Positions 35,595-47,407 are shown, numbered from the stretch's first letter. The stretch is DNA of 64,000 bases from Ottelia alismoides (GCA_037367405.1 JAZKJV010006038.1:620001-684000), one strand, 5' to 3'. Made by a program: numbers and translations. Notes: generated by a model not told the origin, from the letters alone.

Positions 35595-37655
35595 ATGGAG
35601 GGAGGGGGCCCGGAGGGAAATGAAGGTGGGTTGCTCATTGGGGGTCAGCTTGCTGAAGTTGGGAAGGGGAAGAGGGTGGTTGGTCGGGAGGAAAGGGAGA
35701 TGAGGGCTGGCGAAGGCGGCGAGGTGCTCGGTGCGGTGGGTGATGAGGGTTTGGTGCATGTCTCCCACAAGAAGCCGGAGAAGCGATGTTTTCGCTGTGG
35801 GGTTCGGAGCCACGTTGCGTCATTCTACCATGTCCCACCGAGGTGTTTTGCCTGCGGGAGGGTGGGCCACCGTCGTGCCACCTGCTGGTTTGCTTCCGGT
35901 CGTGGTACCGCTCGTGTTGTGATGAGGAGCTCTGAAGAACAAGCCATGCAACGTCTATCCTCTGCGGTCGATGCTCGCCGGGGGCTTCGTAGTTATAAGG
36001 CAGTGGTTGCGGATGGTATCAAGCCGGGCATGCAGGATGGGGAGACCCATGCAGTGATCGGCTACGCGATGCGAGGTTGCATCTCTCTTGAAGCTCTGAA
36101 GGTCCGTCTCTCTGGACTCCTTGGCTCGCGGTTTACGGGAGATGTCGTATATCTTGGTGTCGTATATCTTGGGCCACCGTCGTGCCACCTGCTGGTTTGC
36201 TTCCGGTCGTGGTACCGCTCGTGTTGTGATGAGGAGCTCTGAAGAACAAGCCATGCAACGTCTATCCTCTGCGGTCGATGCTCGCCGGGGGCTTCGTAGT
36301 TATAAGGCAGTGGTTGCGGATGGTATCAAGCCAGGCATGCAGGATGGGGAGACCCATGCAGTGATCGGCTACGCGATGCGAGGTTGCATCTCTCTTGAAG
36401 CTCTGAAGGTCCGTCTCTCTGGACTCCTTGGCTCGCGGTTTACGGGAGATGTCGTATATCTTGGTGTTCGTCGGTGCTGTGTTCGTGGCCTCTACTCAGT
36501 GTAGAGAGAACGTCTGCTCCTGAATGGTGGGGTGGGCGATGTTTGTTGACGACCTCTACGTTTTGCGGATGGTGCGGTTACAGAAACGGAGGTTTGCATG
36601 GCTAAGGTGCGTGGTGTTCCGTTCTTATCCCGGTCGGTTTATTGCTTGGGGCCGGCCCTCCGGAGGTGGGGCACGGTGCTCGCGATGATGGAGGATGGAT
36701 TGAAACCCGGCTCGGATCCGTATATCACGCTCGTGCTGATGGAGTGCAACAAGGCGATTATGGATGTTCCCCCGATGACTTGGTCTGCTTCGCGTCCTTG
36801 GACGTTGGGCGATTCAGCTTTAGGGTGGAGATGCAAATCGTCGAGCCCCCGCCTCCGCCGGGGATCCCGCTCCTGTCCGATATCGCTTCACCTTCTGCGC
36901 TGGCGGTGGGGTTTCCGAGGGGGGCGTTGCATGGTTCGAGGTGCGAGGACGATACGGTGCGTCCTTTGGGAGTCCCTCCTCGGGTCGTGTGCCTCGTCGC
37001 CCAAAACTTCTCTTTGTCTGCTGAGGTGGCAAATTTGGTGGCCCCTCTCTCGTTAATGCCTCTATCTTTGGCTCCGGGTCCAGGACTCATGCCTGATCGC
37101 GCGGGTCCTTTGGCGCTTCGTCCGCAAGGGGATCCAAACCCGTGTACCTCTTTCTTATCGGGCCTTATGGGCCTTTCGGGGCCCATGACCAATCAATTAT
37201 TCTCAACCCGATTGGGTCTCTTTGATCCGGTGCCATACCTGTCCCACTCGATTACGGGGGGATGGGCGTACCCTTCCGGTGAGCCCTAGAATCCGACTAC
37301 AGATATCGCTCCGACACTGCCGCTTTGTGTCGGCGCCCTCGTGTTTTCTGATGGGGGTCCCCCACAACTCTCCGCCTCGTCTTCCGTTGGTACTCGACCG
37401 GATTTGGCCGGCGATTTGGATGGGCAACTTCCTGATGCGTGTCCTTCTGCTCTTTCTCCTTTGGCTTGCCCTGCGGAGGGTGGTTCTCGTCCTGATGAAG
37501 GGGCATGCGACAAACGATCCGGTAAGAGGTACATGCGCATGCAGAAATCTCGGACTCGACTCGCCGAGCCACAATCGTACTCGGCCTTAAAGACAACCAT
37601 TGCTGAGGCCTCTGGTGTGATCCGCATTCAGGGTCCATTCCCATGTTCTAAATGA
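35595..37655 (+). pseudogene. LINE 2 ORF1 with two zinc knuckles, broken by a duplication
   Basis: The first 215 residues include two CCHC-type knuckles in a row: CFRCGVRSHVASFYH (last Cys position is Tyr) and CFACGRVGHRRATC (complete). A 307-bp tandem duplication (35864-36170 and 36171-36477) then shifts the frame, because 307 is not a multiple of 3. ORF1-like sequence resumes downstream (CKRSGKRYMRMQKSRTRLAE-type end at about 37500-37650), ending at TGA 37653-37655. In active plant L1s this protein coats the element RNA. Confidence 0.75.
35864..36477 (+). repeat. 307-bp tandem duplication in LINE 2 ORF1
   Basis: GGGCCACCGTCGTGCCACCTGC occurs at 35864 and 36171, and the copies match almost base for base to about 36157/36464; one visible difference is CAAGCCGGGCAT against CAAGCCAGGCAT. 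The junction carries a short repeat CGTATATCTTGG, suggesting replication slippage or unequal exchange. The near identity implies it is recent. Confidence 0.85.
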
Positions 37656-40600
37656 AGATTCTCTCTTGGAACGTTCGGAGACTCGGGGAGCTGGACAAGA
37701 GAAGGGTACTCGGTGCGCGATTCATTGAATGGTGTTGCGATGTGGTCATGCTGCAGGAGACGAAACTTCAATCTGTCTCCGATGTTGTTTGGAGATCTTT
37801 CAGCGCTGGTGGAATTGATTGAGTTCAGAACGCTGTATGCGGTTGGGGCATCTGGGGGGCTTCTCGTGGCTTGGTGATCGTCGTCCTTGGCATTTACCTC
37901 GGTGCTTCGAGGGAGACACGTTCTCTCTGTTCTCTTGGTATGTGTTGGTTCTTCTACACCCTTGGCGATTTCATGTGTTTACAGCCCTTGTAATCATATT
38001 CTACGGTGGGAATTATGGGAGGACCTACATGAGGCGAGTAGGGCATCTGAGGGTATCCCTTGGCTCGTTGGGGGGGATTTTAATGTTACTCTTCGTACAA
38101 CGGATAGGCTGCGATTCAGGGGTGGCCAGGACCCGGGTTCAAATGATTTTGCAGATGCTATTGATTCGATGGCCCTGGAGGTTATGGACGCTAGGGACTC
38201 GGCTTACACTTGGAGGAGCTCCAACTCTCGCTCTCGAATTGACAGATTTTTGGCCTCGGCCGAGCTCCTTGATTGTTTCGTGCTCTCAACTGTGATGGCT
38301 TGATCGAGGGTCTTATCTGACCAAACACCGATTATTTGGGATTTTGGCGAATCTCTCCCGCAGAGGGGTCTCTTTAGGTATGCGAAGAGCTGGTTGTTGG
38401 AGGAAAATTTTAGAGAGTAGGTAATCTCACACTGGTCCAACGTGGAGGTCTCTGGGTCGACTGCGTCTATGTTCGTATAGAAGTTAGGGTCTTTGCGTAA
38501 GAGGTTGAGCTCCTTCAAGAAGGAGTCCAAGACTGCAAGATGTGCTACCAGGCTGGAAGCTGAGCAGGTGGTTAGTAGACTCGATGCACAAGAGAATCTT
38601 AGGGAGCTTACAGGGGATGAACTGGCCACTCGCTCGCTTGCTCAAAAATTAATTGCGGTTGAGGACCTTAAGCGCGTCACTGAATGGAGACAAAGATGAA
38701 GGAATACTTGGCTCAGGGAGGGGGACGCAAACACGGCGTTTTTCCATTGCATAGCTAGCAAGAGGCGTCGATCAAATGCTTTGAGGTCGATTACGGTGAA
38801 TGATGTGTGAATAGATGGTGACAGACAAATGGAGAAGGCGATTGCCGATCATTTTAGGGACCTCTCCGCGAGGACGATACCCTGGCTTTGGAGGTGGACG
38901 GGGCTTGGGGCTCCTTCTTTGCCGTTCTCTTTGTGTGCAGAGTTGACTCAGGGCGTATCCGTGGAGGAAGTTAAGAGTGCGGTTTGGAGCTTGAATGTGG
39001 ATGGGGCTCCAGGCTCTGATGGGTTCCCGGTTGCTTTCTACAGAGATTTTTGGGACCTTGTGGGCAACGAGGTTCTCCATGTCATCGTGGAGTTTTGTGA
39101 GGGTAATGCTGGTTTCGAGAGGATAAATAAGTCGCTGATTGTTCTCCTTCCTAAGTCCTCAACGATGGATCGCATTGAGGATTTCGGCCCCATTGCTCTC
39201 TCTAATGCACTCTACCTGATTGTGGCAAAGGTGTTCGCCGTGTGACTCAGTCGTGTTCTTCAGACGATTATTTCCCCGCTACAGTCAGCTTTAATCAAGG
39301 GGAGGCAAATTTCGGACTGTCTTATTCATGCTTCGGAAATCATTGCGGACTGGAGGAGAAGGGACAAACAAGGCATTTTATGGAAGGTGGATTTTGCAAA
39401 GGTCTATGATAGTTTAGGCTGGAAATTCCTTTGGTCGTTCATGCGGAGGAGAGGCTTCCCGATTCTGTGGATTTCTTGGATGAAGCGTTGTGTTACGACG
39501 TCATCCTTTTCGATCATGATGAATGGTCGCTCGGAGGGTGGCTTCTTCCAGCCACGTAGGGGTGTGCGGCAAGGCTGCCCTCTTGCACCTCTCTTATTTG
39601 TCATTGCTGTGGATGTCCTGGCGCATATTGTGGGCCGTGTAACTGATTGTGGTCTCTCGGCCGGGTACTCGAGGGATGATTTGTTGATCCCGCTTCTCCA
39701 ATACGCATACGATACTATCTTCTTCATTGAGGGGGGCGCTGAGGAGGCTTCTGGCATGTCAGAGGCCCTAGATCTCTTCAGCGAACTTTCTGGTCTCTTC
39801 AAGAATGCGGATAAATCTAAGGTTGTCCCCTTCGGCTTATCTGAGGTAGAGGCTGATGCGTGTGGACGGACTTTAGGTTCGGAGTGCTGATCCCTTCCGA
39901 TTGACTACCTTGGGATGCCTTTATCGGTGGGACGAACGAAGTTGCGTGACTGGTTGCATGTTGTTGAGAAGTTTGAAGCGAGACTCGCGGGATGGAAGTC
40001 GGCCATTCTCTCCAAAGGGGGGCGATTGGTCCTCTTAAAGGCAGTTCTTTCCTCCATTCTTGTTTTCTTCTTGTCCAATCGACGCTTGCCGAAGGGGATC
40101 TGTAGCCGTCTTGAGAAGCTGATGCGCAGGTTCTTATGGGACAGGCATGGTGGTGAATCGGGGGGGATTCATCTTGTTGAGTGGGATATAGTCACGCTCC
40201 CTAAAAAAGCGGGGGGCCTGGGAGTCCGGAGACTGGACCAAATGAATGAGGCTTTGCTCCTTAAGTGGGCGAGTAAAGTGTGGGGGCCTGGGGAGGATCT
40301 CTGCTGCAACATCCTGCGCAAAATATACGGTGTAGGTGGTGCGCCACCGAGTATGATGCTCGTGTGGAGTCGCCCACTCCGTTCTGGAAGGGGATGATGG
40401 AGGTCTTTACCCTCCATCTCTCACTGTTTAGGCCGGTGCTTGGCAATGGTGAATCCTTCGCCTTCTGGACTGATGATTGGACGGAGGGGGGGGACCATTG
40501 TGCACGCGGTTTCCTCGCCTATATGCTCTTGCGGCCGGTAAGAATGCGCTGGTTGCGTCTTGCTGGTCGGATGGTAATTGCTTCCCCACCTTCTCCACGA

Positions 40601-41197
40601 ACTTCTCGGATCAGCGACTCGAGGACTTTTTTTGTTGTTGGATTCTATCAAAGAGATGGGAAGACCGTCTGTGGGAAGGGACCATTGGGATGACGGAAGG
40701 GCACATTCACAGTCAGGATGGCTTTTGGGGTGATTTGCAGGTCTCCCCCCTTGCGCTCGGAGGACTTGGTTCGAGATTGCGCCTTCTTTTGGAATCACGG
40801 CCTCCCTGAACATGTAGGCTTTTTCTTGTGGTTGTTCAGAAGGTAGAGAGTGATGACGAGAGAGCGCTGTGCTAGGCTTCTTGGCATCATCTCTGATAGA
40901 TGCCTTTTGTGTGATGTCGCGATCGAGACCCTCGAGCACCTATTCTTCAAGTGCCCGAGAACGATTCAGATTTGGGACGAGGCAAATTTGGCTTGGCTGT
41001 GCACGGCGGACTTGGCCTCCTTCTGCGGCTTGTTGGTTGGCAACAAGAGCAGACCACAACGGAAGCTTTTTAGACCTATTGCCATCATTTGGGTCTTGTG
41101 GCTTGCCAGAAATGCACTCCTTTTTTTTGGGCAAAGGTTTTACAAGGAAAATGTGGGGTTACATTCCGCGAGGTTGATAGAAGATTGGGATCTGTAA
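37652..41197 (+). pseudogene. LINE 2 ORF2: endonuclease, reverse transcriptase, zf-RVT
   Basis: Opens MKILSWNVRRLG, the L1 endonuclease start, with VVMLQETK. After a frame break come SCVYSPCNH, WLVGGDFNVT and YTWRSSNSRSRIDRFLAS. RT follows from about 38830: LNVDGAPGSDGFPVAFY (block 2a), MDFAKVYDSLGW, FFQPRRGVRQGCPLAPLLF, then LQYAYDTIFF, where the first catalytic Asp of YADD is Tyr. After the thumb region (YLGMPLSVGRTKL) the C-terminal Zn domain shows CLLCDVAIETLEHLFFKC. Stops at about 37818, 38301, 38697, 39243 and 39888 and frame changes make it non-functional. Confidence 0.85.
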
Positions 41198-41329
41198 TCG
41201 TCTGCGTTAGATTTTGATCCCCTTTGTCTTTTCACGTTTTTCCTTCTTTTAAATAAATCTTGGGGCGAACACCATTGAGTGTATCCCCCTTCTTTAAGGC
41301 TAAAAAAAGGGCTTCTGCCACACGTACGA

Positions 41330-41660
41330 AAAGAAGGGGTACTAACACGCACAACCATCTGTGGCTGAAGGGACCCTCCCTCTAGACATGCATTAATTAG
41401 AACACAAAAGTGATGGTAACACAACCTTTGCACTAATATGCACAACCATCTATCTGTGGCTGAAAGGACCCTCCCTCTAGACATGCGTTAATTAGACCAC
41501 AGAAATGATGGTAACACAACCTTTTCATCCATGCAATCCAAGAGTTAGAAAAAAGTTCTTGTTCAAGAGCTCCACAATAATATCCAGTCCACATTGTCCT
41601 ACACCATGAAGAACTCAAACTTCTACATAAGCCCTTCCACCTTCTCCTTTTTCAGTCAGT
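41330..41660 (-). pseudogene. L1 RT fragment with internal tandem duplication
   Basis: Minus-strand reading NSWIAWMKRLCYHHFCG...GGSFQPQ matches the L1 RT block that in LINE 2 reads ISWMKRCVTTSSFS...GGFFQPR. About 90 bp (41341-41430) are repeated at 41433-41522 with a few changes. A small isolated RT relic next to the LINE 2 tail. Confidence 0.65.
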
Positions 41661-42677
41661 CATAATCTTTGAAGCCATAGCTACATAATCATCCACCATC
41701 CTAGTAGGTATGAATGTTTTTTTCTGCCAGGTTGACAAATGAGTACGACATACTTCTAAGTTTTTCACAAGATGCTTTACCACAATTATGCACACAGCAT
41801 TCTAGAGCATGATCAAGCACTAATCCTCCACCCACAAAGTGATGTCTTTCTTTGGATAAGAAAAATTAGAGACCTCTTTGATGTATCAAAGCTAGAATTT
41901 CTCGGCCGAAACTCCTAGACCGACTCCATGACATCTTAAGCACCATTTCCCATAAATTTTTAAGAAGAATGCATGGTATTCATTGAACCAGTAAAATTTG
42001 TTTATATTCTACTCAAAAGTAGCCGCTCACACCTCATAGAAATCTTGCACAAGAATATCCGCTTGAACCATATTTAGTTTACTTCTTAATATTAAATATC
42101 ATGATACATTGTCGATATATCAATGATACATCGATCTTGCATATTGGTTGATATTGATCTTACCATATATATATATCTATCAATTTCCCAGTATCGATTG
42201 ATATCTCACAAGATAATCGAGATGGTGTTGACAAAAAATAAAATTTTGAATGTAAATTTCTCCCATTTCAACTAGCCTGCAACTTCTTCTTGGCTTTAGA
42301 AAAGGCTTCCGTAAGGTGTTTTCATTAAATGCAATGCTTTTTGAGGTGGATTTTTAGGGGTTTTATATTTTTTGTGCTCATATACTTGTTCTTAAATTTT
42401 TTCTAATTTTTGGCTACGATTTCTTGTATTTATCAAAATTTTAAGGGGATGTTTTTTAGAGTTTTTGATGAATTTGTTCACATTTTCTCTAGAAAACCGT
42501 TGATTTATCTTAAAAATTATAACATACAATCTCATATGTCAGATTTTCTCGTGAACAATACTCCCTGCTATAGAGATCATTGCACACTCCATCATCGACC
42601 ATCACCATCATCGTAACGAGGCCTTCACGTTCCCCGTGTGCCACCTATGATACCTTTTCAACTCCCATATCATTGCT
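41661..42677. other. Intron 1 DNA, no gene seen
   Basis: AT-rich; a short CGATATATC-type patch near 42110-42220. No element ends or coding recognised. Confidence 0.45.
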
Positions 42678-42688
42678 ACTTATGCTTG

Positions 42689-42767
42689 TATGTTTACTGT
42701 TTATTTGTTTTAATAAAATGGGGTGGACACCGCCGAGTGTCTCCCCCTTCTTTTGGGACTAAAAAAA
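42689..42767 (+). mobile_element. LINE 3'-end-only insertion (79 bp)
   Basis: Contains only the L1 tail TTTTAATAAAATGGGGTGGAC...GTGTCTCCCCCTTC plus an A-run. The 11-bp duplication ACTTATGCTTG flanks it (42678-42688 and 42768-42778), which proves a separate retrotransposition event despite the tiny size. Confidence 0.8.
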
Positions 42768-42778
42768 ACTTATGCTTG

Positions 42779-43159
42779 CATACAATGTCTTACGAGGTAA
42801 TGTACTGGTATTTTCTTTATAATTAATTTAAATGCATATCTTTGTTTTTTTGGAACACATGGCTATTTTATTATAAAAGATGTACTCTATTATTATTTGA
42901 TGAACTTCATTACTTGTTTTGATTTCTCATGTAGTCAATACTTTGTACGATATTATGTATACGATATAATGTGCTAAATACACCTCCTTCGTGCCTATAT
43001 TAATGTGTTAAATACATCTTCTTTGCACCTATAGGAATGTATTTGAATGTTAGTTATTAATACAATGATTGAATGATCTTAATTTGCAAAAAAATATTTT
43101 TGGTATTCTCACAATCATCAATATATGTCGATATATTCTCCAACGATCTTTCTCAACTA
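42779..43159. other. Intron 1 DNA, no gene seen
   Basis: AT-rich, with a local repeat of GTGCTAAATACACCTCCTT / GTGTTAAATACATCTTCTT near 42970-43030. Otherwise nothing. Confidence 0.45.
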
Positions 43160-43581
43160 AGATGCATTAAAGATGAGAAAGCACATGTGCTTGTTACTTA
43201 AAAAGATATGTAAACCAGATGGAAGCAATTTTCCCATAAGCTTTTCATTGGAGAATGGAATAAAGAGATCACTTTGGGAGATCTAGCTAGTAGTGAAAGG
43301 TACCTGAATCGTGCAAGCTATAGACATATACAAAGGAAATAAGTAGAGGAAACTTTGATGACTATGAAGCCTGGCAAAGGTGTAGGACTTGATGACATCC
43401 TTATAGAAGTACGGAGAGTTCTAGGTGAACGTTGGTTGACTTGGCTCATAAATTTATTCTATGTTATTTGACGAAGCAAGAAAATGCTTGAAGAATGGTG
43501 GAGACTAATCATGGTGCCTCTTTACAAGAATAAAGGAGATATTTAAAATTGTTTGAATTATAGAGGTATGAAATTGATGAG

Positions 43582-44254
43582 TAGGGATGTCAATCTGGGT
43601 ATACCCATCAGGTATTCGTCCCGAACATGTCCTATTTAAGGACCTGGAACCTGTCTTGTTTACTTTTGGATGGGTTTGAGTTTTAAATTTTCTAACCATG
43701 CATGTATGGGTATGGGTTTGGGATTGCCTTGTGGATATCCAAACTCGAACTCGCCCCAAATCCGAATAAAAAAATAAATTAAATATCGATGTTCGTGTTG
43801 TGATTGAGTCAAACCCATCGCATTTCATATCTAATAAGTAATCAATATACATATATAAAAATCCAACTCAATTTTATCCTTTCCATATATTTATTCATAT
43901 TCAACTACGTCTTTGAATTTTCAATAAATAAAATCTATCAACCCAAAAGAGTTAAACACCTAATATATAACCTTTAAATCCCCTACACATTACACATCTT
44001 TGTGTACCGCCATCTTACATAATCTCCCTCTGTTTAATCTATGTGTAAAAATCTTATGAACATTTATGAATAACTTATAAATTTACTATGTCGAATATGT
44101 AGATACCCATTGGGTGCATGGGTATCCGTCAGGTTTATGCGTACCTGCTAACAATTACCCATTTAATAAATGGGCATGTATGGGTAGCGATTTTAAATGG
44201 ATATGGGTTGGGAATATTGATACCCACTTCAAATCCGGTACACTGACATCCCTA
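43582..44254. mobile_element. hAT-like non-autonomous element (673 bp)
   Basis: Ends TAGGGATGTCAATC and CACTGACATCCCTA are inverted repeats. Flanks TTGATGAG (43574-43581) and CTGATGAG (44255-44262) are an 8-bp target duplication with one mismatch. Both arms are rich in GGGTATACCCAT/ATACCCATTGGG words. The RTE reading frame resumes across the insertion. No transposase. Confidence 0.8.
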
Positions 44255-44779
44255 CTGATGAGTCGCACTGAAAATTTGGGAACATGTGATTGAAGAAGGT
44301 CGAGGCAAGTTTTAACAGAAAACCATTTCGGATTCATGCAAAGTCGCTCAACTACTTAAGCTATCCACTTGTTGATGGGAACAATGGAGATTTATAGAGC
44401 TAAAAGGGAGAACCTCCATATGATTTTTATCGATTTGGAGAAGGCTTATGATTCAGTCCCATTGAGAGATTTTGTGGAGAGCTTTGGAGAAGAGACATGT
44501 ACATGTCCTATACATTAATCTTATAAAGGATATGTGTGATGCAATTTCATCTTGTGTAAAGATACAGTCTGGGAAGACTGACTATTTTGACATCATCGTT
44601 CTGCACCAAGGTTCAACTTTGAGTTCATTTTTTTACTTTGATTATGGACGAGTTGACTAGTCACATTCGTGATGAGATACCTTGTTGTATGTTGTTCGCC
44701 ATGATATTGTGTTGATTGATGAGACTAGAGGTGGAGTAAGTGCGAAGCTTGAAGTTTGGAGGTATGCCTTGGAGACTAA

Positions 44780-45166
44780 GGGTGCGTTTGGTACGCGGGT
44801 TAGGGCGGGTTAAATCGGTAGAGGGTAACCCATTTTTGTGTTTTGGTGTTTGGATAGTGGGTTAATCTGGGGTTGGGTTTGTTGTGGGTTTGTTGTGATA
44901 TGATTGTATTGAAGTTTGGAAAAGTGAGTAGTTATTGTGATGCGATTGTATTAAACTTTGGAGAAGTGAGTAGAAGTGGAGTTGTTTATAAATTTTATAT
45001 GATATGATGATATAATATAATATTTTTTGATGGAATTGATGAAAGAAATTTGAATTCTTTAATATATTAAAAAAGATAAAATGTGGGACCCCTATGGGAG
45101 AGAGAAAAAATGGGGGTAAGGGGGGTAAACCCCCAAAATGAGGGTTTACCCCACTACCCGAACGAG
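44780..45166. mobile_element. Putative MITE with GGGTGCGTTTGGTA ends
   Basis: Left GGGTGCGTTTGGTACGCGGG and right CCCACTACCCGAACGAGG form an imperfect inverted repeat, interrupting the RTE reading between an ETKG-like and an RISYK-like block. GTGCGTTTGG ends occur in Tourist/Harbinger and hAT MITEs. Flanking CTA / TTA could be a degenerate 3-bp duplication, but this is not secure. Confidence 0.45.
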
Positions 45167-45880
45167 GTTTAGAGGATTTCTTATAAGTAGGTTTAAGACT
45201 GAATATATTTAGTGTACATTTGACAGAAGTAGTGGTGAAGGAATCGAGGTAAAGATCGGAGACAATAACATTTAGAAGAAAGATTCTTTTAAATCCGTGG
45301 TAACTATTTTGCAACATGATGGGGAAATTGGTGGAGATGTTACTCATAAAGTAAATGCAGATTGGCTAAAATGGAGAGGAGCCTCTATTGTTTTATGTGA
45401 TACGAAAATTCCTTTGAAAATCAAATGAAAGTATTACAAAGCAATCATGGGACATGCTATGCTCTATGGGTCTGAATGTTGGCCTGTGATCCATATATAT
45501 ATGCGGAGAATGACAATAGCATAAATGAAAATGCTAAGGTGGATACATGGTCATACACGAAAAGATTGGATTCCGAATGACGTGATTAGAAGGAAAGGTG
45601 GTGTCACTCCAATAGATGATAAGATCGGAGAAAATCACTTAAGACGATTTGACCACTTGCAAAGGAGGTCGGCTGATCCGTCAGTTAGAAGATGTGAGTT
45701 TTAGAATGTTGAGTCAGATAAAAGAGGGCGATGAAGGCTCAAGAAGTATTGGAATGAGATTATCTGAAGGGATCTCAGTTATTTGGATCTAAGATCGAGA
45801 TTGACCTAAGATAAATCTGAATGGAGGCAAAGAATCCATGTGGTTGACCATACATATTGTGGGAAAAAGCTTTGTTGTTG

Positions 45881-46664
45881 TGATATCTCGATATCATGAA
45901 TGTCAAGATCCTGTTGTGCCTGGTAAGAAGGGGCTGCTGATGCCATGTGCCCACTATGTGGGATGCTGAGGAGGTTGTTGGGTGTTTGTCTCTACCTGCT
46001 GGTGTGGGAGGTTTGGAGGTGTTTAGAAATTCCTTTGCTGGACACTTCATCTTTGGAGACTTTTTGATGGTCTTTAAGGGAGTAAAAATGACATGATGGT
46101 GACATTATACAAAACAGATGTAGATCTCTCGGTGATATGGGCTATACAACTTCTTCGAAATGATTCGGTCTTTAGGGAGCCAGACCATATGTGGAACATG
46201 TTTTGCATTTGATTTGTCTCAATTGGAACATGTGAATGAGGGGGTCTTTATTGTTGTGATTACACCACACTCTGCAGCTCCTCTTTTTATGAATACGTTT
46301 GGATGATCACAAATCTCTAATGATCCGTTTTTGGTTCTTCACAAAAACAAAATAAAATGACCCAATCTGGGTATAAGAGTTCAATGCTACTGTGAGTTGG
46401 ATGAAAGATAACTGGTTTTAAAAGTTTCTTTTCCATATTTCACTGACTTGTTACATGAGGAGCGTTGATTAATTGGTACAAAAAGGATATAAACCGTTTT
46501 CGGTTTTTAATGTAGGGATTTGAATGTGATGTTGGCATCTTTAACGAAGTTTTGTGGAGAATGTTTTCTCTATAACTATATACTATAATTTAGAACCTTT
46601 GGTCTCTTATCTACTTGTAGGTTGCATTTCCATCTAATTATATGCGTTCTTCCATCTTGTAGAT
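45881..46664. other. Intron 1 DNA, no gene seen
   Basis: No credible gene or element. Ends with CCATCTTGTAGAT (46652-46664), the left target duplication of a tiny RTE tail. Confidence 0.45.
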
Positions 46665-46730
46665 TAAGAATCCACGTAGTCGACCCCACTTAAAAGTGGG
46701 GGAAGGCTTTGCCATTTTTTTGCCATTTTC
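46665..46730 (+). mobile_element. RTE 3'-end-only insertion (66 bp)
   Basis: AAGAATCCACGTAGTCGACC followed by GTGGGGGAAGGCTTTG is the RTE 3' end (reading RIHVVDPT-like), ending in TTTTTTGCCATTTT. The 13-bp duplication CCATCTTGTAGAT flanks it (46652-46664 and 46731-46743). Confidence 0.75.
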
Positions 46731-46743
46731 CCATCTTGTAGAT

Positions 46744-47194
46744 GGCATTTTGTCCCCAAGACAGTAGAAAAATTCTAACCATTTATTTGATAACAAAAGT
46801 GTTTCATGCTTCTGCTAGAAAAAGAGCTCATGCTAGTACTTCTTGTACAACTAATTGATAGGCGCGATGCAACGAAGTTCATGATACAAAATCATTTACT
46901 GTCTCTACCTATTTGTAACGTATACAATATTTTTTACAAATTGGAAAAGTAATGAAGTCCTTTATTGGCCCACCATTCAAGTTCAGTCACTCTAAATTCA
47001 ATACCTTCTTGTGAATTGGCGAATTAGGCAAACCGTTTTTGTGCCAGCAGAGTGCTTTCACCGTTGCAGTTCTTTCCGATCTCTACGCCTTTCACCTCTC
47101 CACCGGAAATTCCCTCTGCGCTTATTCCTAGCCCAGATTTTTCATCGGTCCTATATGCTTTTTATTTCTCTCATTGTAAAATCATATTTTGCAG
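46744..47194 (+). other. 3' end of RF2 intron 1
   Basis: Unique-looking AT-rich intron DNA ending in the acceptor ATCATATTTTGCAG. No further element recognised. Confidence 0.5.
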
Positions 47195-47407
47195 TGGAAG
47201 AAGATGCTAGTTAGGATGGATCAGCTGTCTTCAGGTTTGAATAAACCGGATCTTTGGAGTGATCCTTTTTATGCTGGAAGAATTAGTCGTGAGCATGGTA
47301 CACTGATGGGAAAGATGAAAGAGGTGATCACAATTGAGCAAGAATTAATTGATCATATTGATATGTTGAAGCTTGCACGCGAAGAGAATGATTCAGACTT
47401 AGAATCG
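47195..47407 (+). CDS. Organellar peptide chain release factor 2, exon 2
   Basis: A 71-codon exon bounded by TTTTGCAG before and GTAACC after, phase 0 at both ends. It encodes the helical N-terminal (PCRF) domain start: DQLSSGLNKPDLWSDP, then AGRISREHGTLMGKM, EQELIDHIDMLKLAREENDS and DLES. These phrases are characteristic of the bacterial-type RF2 of plant organelles. This domain packs against the ribosome and holds the stop-codon-reading domain in position. It joins directly to exon 1's KKRMQ. The reading is uninterrupted and close to the family pattern, unlike the decayed transposons around it, which suggests it has been under selection until recently. Confidence 0.88.

Larger units (their letters stand above)
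35540..41308 (+). mobile_element. L1-type LINE 2, near full length, degraded
   Basis: Plus-strand L1: ORF1 (35595-37655), ORF2 (37652-41197), and the 3' tail AAATAAATCTTGGGGCGAAC...GTATCCCCCTTC ending in an A-run at 41302-41308. ORF2 starts inside the ORF1 stop (ATGA). Frame breaks are fewer than in LINE 1, so it is younger or better kept. The 5' edge and target duplication were not found. Confidence 0.85.
43160..45880 (+). mobile_element. RTE-type LINE relic, split by two DNA elements
   Basis: Plus-strand reading has the hallmarks of plant RTE reverse transcriptase: RCIKDEKAHVLVT, MKPGKGVGLDDI, KKMLEEWWRLIMVPLYKNKGDI, NYRGMKLM. After the first insertion come NHFGFMQ-like and FIDLEKAYDSVP, and after the second a worn C-terminus (LRWIHGHTRKDWIPNDVI, then RIHVVDHTYCGKKL). 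Stops and frame changes are frequent. A hAT-like element (43582-44254) and a second element (44780-45166) interrupt it. Confidence 0.75.
21724..47194 (+). other. RF2 intron 1 (about 25.5 kb, transposon-filled)
   Basis: GT at 21724-21725 and the acceptor TTTTGCAG ending at 47194. Two L1-type LINEs (one per strand), an RTE LINE, a MULE, several hAT or hAT-like elements and a Copia relic occupy most of it. Between elements no host exon was recognised. Whether the intron is spliced as a unit cannot be judged from sequence. Confidence 0.75.
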
